Assembly (NCBI RefSeq): GCF_042684585.1
Contig: NZ_JBHULS010000001.1
Coordinates: forward strand, 682,001 to 746,000
Source of the DNA: Algorimicrobium sediminis
GTDB taxonomy: Bacteria > Bacteroidota > Bacteroidia > Flavobacteriales > Flavobacteriaceae
DNA: 64,000 nt
Reading direction: 5' to 3'
Shown: positions 6,851 to 14,151 of the stretch, piece by piece
Numbering within the stretch: position 1 is the stretch's first letter
How the letters are laid out: each line of letters begins with the position of its first letter
Notes under the pieces: generated by a model
Databases searched by the model: none
Seen by the model: the letters and a program-made list of their open reading frames with translations, nothing else
Told to the model about the DNA's origin: nothing
Program-made: the position numbers and the translations under genes

Positions 6851-8908
6851 TTGGAAAAAAATATAACACCGCCAGCTGCCAAAACGTTAAAAAAATTGTT
6901 GGTTACGCATAACGACGAGCGAATTGATAATTACTTTTGGTTAAACAATCGGGATAATCCGGAAGTTATTGATTATTTAACTAGCGAAAACAGTTACACC
7001 AGCGCTATGATGGCGCATACGGAGGACTTGCAAGAAGTGCTTTTTAATGAAATGAAAGCACGAATAAAAGAAGACGATACATCTGTACCTTATTTTTACA
7101 ATGGCTATTGGTATATTACCCGTTTTGAAACCGGTAAAGATTACCCCATTTACACCCGAAAAAAAGAAATTTTAGAGGCCCAAGAGGAAACATTGTTTGA
7201 TTGCAATCAATTAGCAAAAAACCATAAGTATTTTAAACTGGGTGGTATTTCTGTTAGTCCAGATAATACTATGGCCGCCTTTTCTGTAGATACTGTAAGT
7301 AGACGCCAGTACACTATTCAAATTAAAAATTTAATTACTGGTAAACTTTTGCCGAATAAAATTAAAAACACCACAGGAGGTTGCACATGGGCCAATGATA
7401 ATCATACTATTTTTTATTCCATAAAAGATCCTGTTACACTGCGTGCTCATAAAATAATGAAGCATAAAATACATGAAAAGGCCATAAATGACTCGGTTGT
7501 TTTTCATGAAACCGATGAAACCTTTAACACCTTTGTATACAAAACTAAATCAAGAAAATATTTGGTTATTGGTTCTTCTAGCACGCTAACATCGGAATAC
7601 CGCATACTTTTGGCCAATAGGCCAGATGGTAATTTTGAGGTTTTTCAAGAGCGGGAACGTGGTTTGGAGTATGCCGTGGCGCATTACAAGGATACATTTT
7701 ATATTATAAGCAACGCCGACGGGGCTACTAATTTTAAACTTCAAAAAACACCTGAAACAGCTACTGAAAAAATAAATTGGACAGATGTTATTCCCCACAG
7801 AGACGATGTATTATTGGAAGATATTGAAATTTTTCAGGATTATTATGTTCTAAACGAACGCATTCAGGGCTTAAACAAATTACGAATTTGCAGTTGGGAT
7901 GGAAGTGAAGATTACTATTTACCATTTAATAGCGAAACTTACACAGCTTATTTGGGTAACAATCCCGAATTTAATTCCCATTCGTTGCGTTATGGTTATA
8001 ATGCCATGACAACACCTAGCTCGGTAATTGAATATAATTTTATAACCAAAAAAAGCAAAGTACTAAAGGAGCAACCGGTTTTAGGAGGCTTTAAAAAAGA
8101 AAATTACACCGCTAAACGCATTTGGGCAACGGCACGCGATGGTCAGAAAATACCCATGTCTGTCGTGCATAAAAAAGGCCTTGTAAAAAGCGCGGATACA
8201 CCGCTGCTTTTATATGCCTACGGTTCTTATGGCGCTACAATAGATCCTTACTTTTCAACTATCCGATTAAGCCTTTTGGATAGAGGCTTTATATTTGTAA
8301 TTGCGCATATTCGTGGCGGCGAGTATTTGGGCCGCCAATGGTATGAAAATGGTAAACTTCTTAATAAATTAAATACCTTTTACGATTTTATAGACTGCTC
8401 CAAACATTTAATAAATGAAAATTATACCAGTCCAGCGCATTTATACGCTAATGGTGGCTCTGCCGGTGGCCTTCTTATGGGAGCCGTTGTAAATATGAAT
8501 CCCGAACTTTATAAAGGGGTTATTGCAGCAGTACCTTTTGTTGATGTGCTTACAACCATGTTGGACGATACAATACCATTAACAACTGGCGAATACGACG
8601 AGTGGGGAAATCCTAACGACGAAACCTACTACCATTACATGAAATCCTATTCGCCATACGATAATGTTGTGCCACAGGATTATCCACATATGTTGGTTAC
8701 CACTGGTTTGCACGACTCGCAGGTGCAATATTGGGAACCCGCTAAATGGGTTGCCAAATTACGGGCAACCAAAACAGATAGTAACAAACTATTATTAAAA
8801 GTAGATATGGACACGGGCCATGGTGGCCCCTCTGGTAGGTTTGAGAGTTTAAAGGAGGTTGCCTTGGAATATGCCTTTTTATTGGATTTGGAAGGGATTT
8901 CAAAATAG
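6851..8908 (+). CDS. ptrB: Oligopeptidase B (S9A prolyl oligopeptidase family), TTG start
   Basis: Serine peptidase cleaving short peptides after Lys or Arg. The 685 aa protein has the N-terminal beta-propeller (about 1-400; DNYFWLNNRDNPEVIDYL and ENSYT as in E. coli PtrB) and a C-terminal alpha/beta-hydrolase domain with nucleophile Ser537 in GGSAGG, an acid in GLHDSQVQYWEP and the catalytic His in DTGHGGPSGR. IRGGEYLGRQWYENGK is the usual S9A segment. No signal peptide, so it is cytosolic. The start is TTG at 6851: the first in-frame ATG would remove about 47 conserved residues, and the -7 element at 6821-6828 puts the transcript start about 16 bases upstream of the TTG. Confidence 0.93.
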   Translation: MEKNITPPAAKTLKKLLVTHNDERIDNYFWLNNRDNPEVIDYLTSENSYTSAMMAHTEDLQEVLFNEMKARIKEDDTSVPYFYNGYWYITRFETGKDYPIYTRKKEILEAQEETLFDCNQLAKNHKYFKLGGISVSPDNTMAAFSVDTVSRRQYTIQIKNLITGKLLPNKIKNTTGGCTWANDNHTIFYSIKDPVTLRAHKIMKHKIHEKAINDSVVFHETDETFNTFVYKTKSRKYLVIGSSSTLTSEYRILLANRPDGNFEVFQERERGLEYAVAHYKDTFYIISNADGATNFKLQKTPETATEKINWTDVIPHRDDVLLEDIEIFQDYYVLNERIQGLNKLRICSWDGSEDYYLPFNSETYTAYLGNNPEFNSHSLRYGYNAMTTPSSVIEYNFITKKSKVLKEQPVLGGFKKENYTAKRIWATARDGQKIPMSVVHKKGLVKSADTPLLLYAYGSYGATIDPYFSTIRLSLLDRGFIFVIAHIRGGEYLGRQWYENGKLLNKLNTFYDFIDCSKHLINENYTSPAHLYANGGSAGGLLMGAVVNMNPELYKGVIAAVPFVDVLTTMLDDTIPLTTGEYDEWGNPNDETYYHYMKSYSPYDNVVPQDYPHMLVTTGLHDSQVQYWEPAKWVAKLRATKTDSNKLLLKVDMDTGHGGPSGRFESLKEVALEYAFLLDLEGISK

Positions 8909-8923
8909 TTAAAAAAAAAATTG

Positions 8924-8931
8924 TATTTTTG
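8924..8931 (+). promoter_or_regulatory. -7 element upstream of the cysteine-synthase-like gene
   Basis: TATTTTTG at 8924-8931, preceded by a poly-A tract. The leader would be about 47 bases to ATG 8985. No good -33 match. Confidence 0.45.
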
Positions 8932-8984
8932 CGAGGTTTTAAGCTGCATTTCACCTAAAAAATGGAGTTAGTTAAAAAGTAAAT

Positions 8985-10022
8985 ATGAAACACAACAATC
9001 AAGTTTACAACAATGCACTAGACCTTATAGGAAATACCCCTTTAATTAAGCTTAATAAAATTACAGCAGACTTTAAAGGGCATTATTTTGCCAAGGTTGA
9101 GGCCTTTAACCCAGGGCATTCCTCCAAAGATAGAATTGCATTATACATTATAGAACAAGCCGAAAAACAGGGCGTTTTAAAACCAGGAGACACCATTATA
9201 GAAACAACTTCCGGTAACACGGGATTTAGTTTAGCAATGGTAAGTATTATTAAAGGATACAAATGTATTTTGGCCGTAAGTTCTAAATCTTCAGCAGATA
9301 AAATAGACATGTTAAAAACCATGGGCGCCCAAGTATATGTGTGTCCTGCGCATGTTCCAGCAGACGATCCAAAATCGTATTATGAAGTGGCCAAACGTTT
9401 GCACAAAGAAACACCGGGCTCTGTTTATATTAATCAGTATTTTAATGCTTTAAATATAGATGCACACTACCAGTCCACCGGTCCCGAAATTTGGAAGCAA
9501 ACCAATGGCAAAATAACCCATTTAGTTGCTTGTAGTGGTACAGGAGGAACCATCTCGGGAACTGCTAAATATTTAAAAGAACAAAATCCGGATATAAAAA
9601 TTTTGGGTGTGGATGCCTACGGATCTGTTTTAAAAAAATATCACGAAACAAGAGAATTCGACGAAAAAGAAATTTATCCTTACCGAATTGAGGGTCTGGG
9701 TAAAAACTTGATACCAACTGCTACCGAATTTGATGTAATAGATTCGTTTGTAAAAGTAACGGATGCCGAAAGTGCTTTAACGGCAAGAGAAATTGCCAAA
9801 ACCGAAGGCTTATTTGTTGGGTATACTTCTGGTGCTGCTATGCAAGCCATTAAGCAACTCCAAGAGGACGATGTGTTTTCTGAAAACGACCTAATTGTGG
9901 TTATATTCCCAGACCATGGATCGCGTTACATGAGTAAAGTGTATAGCGATAAATGGATGGAAGAACAGGGTTTCCTAGATGAGGATGTTGTTAAAGAAAC
10001 TAAAGATATCCAGTTCATTTAA
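8985..10022 (+). CDS. PLP-dependent cysteine synthase family protein, probable cysteate synthase
   Basis: Fold-type II PLP enzyme of 345 aa. Visible: IGNTPLIKL N-terminus, HSSKDRIA with the Schiff-base Lys48, the TSGNTGFSLAM substrate loop, the phosphate-binding SGTGGTISG loop and YTSGAAMQA. It lacks the C-terminal CBS domains of cystathionine beta-synthase and is longer than CysK. Plain cysteine synthase or cystathionine beta-synthase activity is the conservative reading. The next gene is an alpha-oxoamine synthase; in Bacteroidetes the capnine pathway uses a cysteine-synthase-like enzyme that makes cysteate from phosphoserine and sulfite, followed by an alpha-oxoamine synthase that acylates cysteate. 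On that basis I infer cysteate synthase; the sequence alone cannot decide the nucleophile. Confidence 0.82.
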   Translation: MKHNNQVYNNALDLIGNTPLIKLNKITADFKGHYFAKVEAFNPGHSSKDRIALYIIEQAEKQGVLKPGDTIIETTSGNTGFSLAMVSIIKGYKCILAVSSKSSADKIDMLKTMGAQVYVCPAHVPADDPKSYYEVAKRLHKETPGSVYINQYFNALNIDAHYQSTGPEIWKQTNGKITHLVACSGTGGTISGTAKYLKEQNPDIKILGVDAYGSVLKKYHETREFDEKEIYPYRIEGLGKNLIPTATEFDVIDSFVKVTDAESALTAREIAKTEGLFVGYTSGAAMQAIKQLQEDDVFSENDLIVVIFPDHGSRYMSKVYSDKWMEEQGFLDEDVVKETKDIQFI

Positions 10023-10107
10023 ACCCTATTTACACAAACACAAATAGCTTTAAAAACGTTTACAAGCTGTCATGTTTTTGTTAACAATAGAATGTGAAAT
10101 TATTATG

Positions 10108-10134
10108 TTGTAAAATTTTAAATATTTAATTTTG
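10108..10134 (+). promoter_or_regulatory. Promoter of the alpha-oxoamine synthase gene
   Basis: TTG (10108-10110), 16 bases, TAATTTTG (10127-10134). The leader would be about 19 bases before ATG 10160. The gene therefore has its own promoter besides possible readthrough from the upstream PLP enzyme gene. Confidence 0.55.
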
Positions 10135-10159
10135 CAACAACTAACCAGTATATTACTTT

Positions 10160-11419
10160 ATGAGAGATTTATTTGATAAAATATATAGAGATAAAGGACC
10201 TTTAGGAAAATGGGCTTCCCATGCCGAAGGCTATTTTGTGTTTCCTAAATTAGAAGGCGAAATCTCGAACCGGATGAAATTTCAGGGAAAAGAAGTTATT
10301 ACCTGGAGTATAAACGATTATTTAGGTTTAGCCAATCATCCTGAAGTTCGTAAAGTAGATGCGGAGGCAGGTGCTACTTATGGTTCTGCTTATCCTATGG
10401 GAGCTAGAATGATGTCTGGACATACAGACCTTCACGAAAGACTGCAAAATGAACTTGCTGCTTTTGTAAAAAAAGAGGCCAGTTACTTGCTTAACTTTGG
10501 TTATCAAGGTATGGTTTCTACCATAGATGCCCTAGTAGCTAAAGACGATATTATTGTGTACGATGTGGATGCCCACGCCTGTATTATAGATGGCGTTCGT
10601 TTGCATATGGGTAAACGGTTTACCTACAAACACAACGATGTAGAAAGTTTAGAAAAAAATCTGGAGCGCGCCACAAAAATGGCCGAACAAACAGGTGGTG
10701 GTATATTAGTTATTTCCGAAGGTGTGTTTGGTATGCGTGGTGAGCAAGGGCGGTTAAAAGAAATTGCCGCATTAAAGAAAAAATATAATTTCCGATTTTT
10801 TGTAGATGATGCGCACGGTTTTGGAACTTTGGGAGCAACTGGCGCGGGAGCAGGTGAGGAGCAAGGTGTTCAAGACGAAATAGACGTTTACTTTGCTACC
10901 TTTGCTAAATCTATGGCAAGTACAGGTGCGTTTATTGCAGCCGATCAGGAAATTATAGATTATTTAAAATATAATTTACGCTCGCAAATGTTTGCTAAAT
11001 CGCTGCAATCGCAGTTGGTGGTTGGTGCTTTAAAACGTTTGGATATGTTGCGTACCATGCCGGAGCTTAAACAAAATTTATGGAAAATTGTTAATGCCTT
11101 ACAGTCTGGTTTAAAAGAACGTGGTTTTGATATAGGTACAACACAAAGCTGTGTAACACCTGTTTATTTAAAAGGAAGTATTCCAGAGGCTATGGCATTG
11201 GTAAAGGACCTTCGTGAAAATTACGGTATATTTTGCTCTATTGTTGTATACCCGGTTATTCCTAAAGGGCTCATTTTGTTGCGAATGATACCTACTGCAA
11301 CACATACTTTGGAAGATGTTGAAATTACCTTGGAAGCTTTTGATGCCATCCGTACCCGTTTAGAAAACGGTACGTATAAGCGTTTATCGGCTGCAGTAAC
11401 GGCTGCTATGGAAAAATAA
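10160..11419 (+). CDS. Alpha-oxoamine synthase family enzyme, probable cysteate (or serine) acyltransferase for sulfonolipid/sphingolipid base
   Basis: Fold-type I PLP enzyme (419 aa) of the serine palmitoyltransferase / KBL / BioF group, which joins an amino acid with an acyl thioester and releases CO2. Motifs: INDYLGLANHPEV, MGARMMSGHTDLHERLQ, DAHACIIDGVRL, VDDAHGFGTLG with the PLP-ring Asp, and FAKSMASTGAF with Schiff-base Lys250. It is not next to biotin or threonine-dehydrogenase genes, arguing against BioF and KBL. Its neighbour is a cysteine-synthase-like gene, which favours cysteate as substrate (3-ketocapnine formation) over serine (3-ketosphinganine), but serine palmitoyltransferase remains possible. 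It has its own promoter and a strong terminator. Confidence 0.85.
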   Translation: MRDLFDKIYRDKGPLGKWASHAEGYFVFPKLEGEISNRMKFQGKEVITWSINDYLGLANHPEVRKVDAEAGATYGSAYPMGARMMSGHTDLHERLQNELAAFVKKEASYLLNFGYQGMVSTIDALVAKDDIIVYDVDAHACIIDGVRLHMGKRFTYKHNDVESLEKNLERATKMAEQTGGGILVISEGVFGMRGEQGRLKEIAALKKKYNFRFFVDDAHGFGTLGATGAGAGEEQGVQDEIDVYFATFAKSMASTGAFIAADQEIIDYLKYNLRSQMFAKSLQSQLVVGALKRLDMLRTMPELKQNLWKIVNALQSGLKERGFDIGTTQSCVTPVYLKGSIPEAMALVKDLRENYGIFCSIVVYPVIPKGLILLRMIPTATHTLEDVEITLEAFDAIRTRLENGTYKRLSAAVTAAMEK

Positions 11420-11445
11420 TTTCAGTAGAAATAGCATATAAAACG

Positions 11446-11474
11446 AAAGCCGATTATAACAATCGGCTTTTTTT
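11446..11474 (+). terminator. Terminator of the alpha-oxoamine synthase gene
   Basis: Ten-base perfect stem AAAGCCGATT (11446-11455) with AATCGGCTTT (11461-11470), five-base loop, T-run to 11474. Confidence 0.85.
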
Positions 11475-11615
11475 ATAGGTATTTTTAAGGCCATTTCATT
11501 TTTAACAACTTCTAGCTAACAACCATATTTAGCCTTGCAAATAAGCCGAAAACCACATATTAGCTATTACAAAATATTTTTGGATATTACTTGTAAACGT
11601 AGCGCCGCTAGATTA

Positions 11616-12734
11616 CTATAACATTTTTTTAAATGTTTCCCGGCGTTTAATAATTTTGGCGTTAAAATCTTTCCAAATTTGATGCGAAGCCACATTGTCT
11701 GCTAATTCCGGTAAACGCAAACATGTTTTAATATTATGAGATAAAAAAGCTTCGTGCATTTCTTTAAAAATAATAGCGGTTACGCCTTTATTTTGGTAAT
11801 GCGGATCCACACCAATTAAGTAAAATAGCGCGGTATCCGATTGTTTTTTTGCTCGTAATAATTTTAAAAATCCAAACGGAAATAATTTGCCTTTAGTTTC
11901 TTGTAAGGCTTCCGAAAAAGAAGGTAGCACAATGGCAAATGCCACCATGTTATTATTGGCGTCGAAGACAAATTTTATAAATTCGGGATTAATAAAGTTT
12001 ATAAATTTCTTTTTAAAGTATTCGCGTTGTGCGGCAGAAACCGGAACAAAAGTTGATAATTTGGAATATGAAAGATTAAATAAATCGAACATACTATCTA
12101 AATGCGGTATAATTTCGCTTGCTTTTTTATAACTTCCAGCCTTTAAATTAAATCGTTTTAAAATAATATCGTTGGCGCGTATAAAGCGTTCCACAGGCAA
12201 GTTTCCGAAGGAAAATTTACTTTCAATGTATTCTTTTTCAGTAGTAAAGCCTAATTTTTTAAAATGTGTTATGTAGTAAGGGTAATTGTACCAAGTAGCC
12301 ATAGTGCCCAGATGATCAAAACCTTCTGTTAAGGCGCCATTTTTATCTAAATTAGAAAAACCTACAGGGCCTTCCATATAATCAAGCTGGTGACTTTTAC
12401 CAATTTCGGCAACCTTATTTAAGAGTTGCTTGGATACGTCTAGATCGTCTATAAAATCGAACCAGCCAAAGCGCATTTTTTTAACACCTTGTTCTTTTAC
12501 TTCTAGCCAATTTACAATAGCGGCTATCCGGCCTACAACTTTATTATTTTTTATGGCTAAAAAGAAGCGTGCTTCCGCGTGTTCAAATGCCGGATTTTTA
12601 TCGGCACTTAAGGTGGCCACTTCATCCGAAATAATTGGCGGTACCCAGTATTGAGAATCTTGATATAATGAAAACGGGAATTTTACAAAACGTTTTAAAT
12701 CGCTTTTGTTTTTAACTTCGTACAGTTGTATCAT
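11616..12734 (-). CDS. GNAT-like N-acyltransferase family protein, 372 aa
   Basis: The protein has two GNAT-like halves: ARFFLAIKNNKVVGRIAAI near residues 55-75, typical of beta strands 2-4 of the acetyl-CoA fold, and FYLIGVDPHYQNKGVTAIIFKEMHEAF near 305-330, matching the acyl-CoA pyrophosphate-binding motif A. No signal peptide and no membrane segment. Databases often call such proteins hypothetical or N-acetyltransferase. It converges on the alpha-oxoamine synthase gene and lies 17 bases downstream of the outer-membrane protein gene, so it is probably cotranscribed with that gene. Since bacterial ceramide synthase in Caulobacter is a GNAT-type acyltransferase, N-acylation of a capnine or sphingoid base is a reasonable hypothesis, not a demonstrated function. 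Confidence 0.75.
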   Translation of the reverse strand: MIQLYEVKNKSDLKRFVKFPFSLYQDSQYWVPPIISDEVATLSADKNPAFEHAEARFFLAIKNNKVVGRIAAIVNWLEVKEQGVKKMRFGWFDFIDDLDVSKQLLNKVAEIGKSHQLDYMEGPVGFSNLDKNGALTEGFDHLGTMATWYNYPYYITHFKKLGFTTEKEYIESKFSFGNLPVERFIRANDIILKRFNLKAGSYKKASEIIPHLDSMFDLFNLSYSKLSTFVPVSAAQREYFKKKFINFINPEFIKFVFDANNNMVAFAIVLPSFSEALQETKGKLFPFGFLKLLRAKKQSDTALFYLIGVDPHYQNKGVTAIIFKEMHEAFLSHNIKTCLRLPELADNVASHQIWKDFNAKIIKRRETFKKML

Positions 12735-12751
12735 ATAGTTTACTACGGTAT

Positions 12752-13732
12752 TTAATCGTTAAAATCGGTATTTTGTTTTTCGCGCTTGTTTTTGGATTTT
12801 CCGCGCGATTTGTTTAGGCGGCGCTCAAGTTCTTCTTCGGCAGAAGTACCATCTTTAGCTTCTTTATCTTTATGAAAATCCAATCGGTAAGAAGCACCTA
12901 TAGTAACGCCAAATACCGTAGGGGTGTCCTTGGTATTAAATGTTAACGCAGTGTCTAGCTGAAAGTTTTTACTCCATAAATAGGCACCACCAAAGCGTAT
13001 TAGATTATCTGCATAAAAATCGCTGCTAATGCCTTGTGTTTCCCCAAAAACAACCCATTGGTCTGTTACCGATTTTGTTAGGGTTAGGATGTATGAGAAG
13101 TCCGATTGATCTGTACCAATTCTATCTAAAATAAAATTAGTTACAAAAACCCAACCGCTGGAAAAGTTGTTTTGTGTAGCAAGCATAACCTTTGGACTAA
13201 AACCTTCAACCCCAGCAGCGGTAAACGGATTATCTTTGGAGTCAAAGTTAGCACCCGCATAAACAGCCACTGCAGGAATTAATTGCTTCCATTTAAAGGT
13301 GTTATTGGCTTTCCAGCTTCTAATATTAGGTTTTTCGTCTTCTGCATTTTTATAGGGATCGTAAACCAAATATTTGGCACCTATGGTTAAGGTTTTAAAG
13401 TTGCTAAAACTGTCCTCGTTTTGTAAAGTATTGGTAAAAACTCGTTCAGTGGACTGAAACGTCCCTGCTACATTAAGTTCTAGCTGCGGAAACAAAAAGC
13501 CGTAGCGAATTGCAAAATCTACGCCCAAACTTTTATCTTCTCTTTTTAACAAATTATGATTTTCGTTTAAAATGTATGGTCCCACCTCAAACTGAACAAC
13601 ATTGGTGCCCACAGAAAAGGCACTACTGGAAACGCCAGGCCTGTTGGAGTTTATGACTTCTGTATATTGTGCAAACGAATAACAGCTTGCAAACAAAGAA
13701 GTTATCAGTAAATAGGTTTTTATGAATTTCAT
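12752..13732 (-). CDS. Outer membrane beta-barrel protein, Phenol_MetA_deg-like transporter family
   Basis: A 326 aa protein with a signal peptide (about 1-21, ending YSFAQ) and a barrel of alternating strands; the early segment VINSNRPGVSSSAFSVGTNVVQFEVGP is the hallmark of the flavobacterial transporter family related to PF13557. The mature end carries a highly charged, probably periplasmic tail (about 290-326, EEELERRLNKSRGKSKNKREKQ) that is unlikely to be part of the barrel. Substrate unknown. A minus-strand -7 element CAAATATA (13750-13757 on plus) precedes it. It is first in a probable two-gene operon with the GNAT-like gene. Confidence 0.8.
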   Translation of the reverse strand: MKFIKTYLLITSLFASCYSFAQYTEVINSNRPGVSSSAFSVGTNVVQFEVGPYILNENHNLLKREDKSLGVDFAIRYGFLFPQLELNVAGTFQSTERVFTNTLQNEDSFSNFKTLTIGAKYLVYDPYKNAEDEKPNIRSWKANNTFKWKQLIPAVAVYAGANFDSKDNPFTAAGVEGFSPKVMLATQNNFSSGWVFVTNFILDRIGTDQSDFSYILTLTKSVTDQWVVFGETQGISSDFYADNLIRFGGAYLWSKNFQLDTALTFNTKDTPTVFGVTIGASYRLDFHKDKEAKDGTSAEEELERRLNKSRGKSKNKREKQNTDFND

Positions 13733-13811
13733 AAGTATCTGTTTGATTTCAAATATAGATATTTTTAGTTTTTTTTAAGCTAATAACGGCCAATTTAACT
13801 CGTAAGATTTG

Positions 13812-13819
13812 TATTTTTG
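13812..13819 (+). promoter_or_regulatory. -7 element of the DUF4834-YfhO-glycosyltransferase operon
   Basis: TATTTTTG, 15 bases before ATG 13835. The -33 match is weak. Confidence 0.5.
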
Positions 13820-13834
13820 TGAAAATTTGGTACT

Positions 13835-14122
13835 ATGCTTCAATATGCATCTTTTACAGGTTTAATTAAAACAATTTTAATAATTTTACTGGTTTGGTAT
13901 GGCATAAAAATACTTTCTCGTTTGTTTGCGCCTGCCTTAATGCGGTATGTTGCTAAAAAAGCCGAGGCCAAATTTGGCGAACAATTTAATCAGCAATACA
14001 AGCGTAACAACCAACAAGAGCCACCAAAAAAAGAAGGCGAAACCGTTATCGATAAAGTGCCGCGCACAAATACTTCAAATAAAAACGTTGGTGAATATGT
14101 AGATTACGAAGAAATTGATTAA
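13835..14122 (+). CDS. DUF4834 family small membrane protein
   Basis: A 95 aa protein with one N-terminal transmembrane helix (about residues 9-30), a basic cytosolic segment (RYVAKKAEAKFGEQ) and an acidic C-terminus ending GEYVDYEEID, which is the conserved end of the flavobacterial DUF4834 family. Function unknown. It is the first gene of a tight operon: yfhO-like begins 29 bases later, then a glycosyltransferase and a flippase, so a role in assembling or localising the surface-glycan machinery is suggested by context only. Confidence 0.75.
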   Translation: MLQYASFTGLIKTILIILLVWYGIKILSRLFAPALMRYVAKKAEAKFGEQFNQQYKRNNQQEPPKKEGETVIDKVPRTNTSNKNVGEYVDYEEID

Positions 14123-14151
14123 TTTTCGGCTTCATAGTATAAGACACTTTC

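Noticed and set aside
8985..10022. Calling this simply cysK (O-acetylserine sulfhydrylase)
   Set aside because: The length, HSSKDR pattern and neighbouring oxoamine synthase point away from plain CysK; I left the symbol empty since the nucleophile is undecided.
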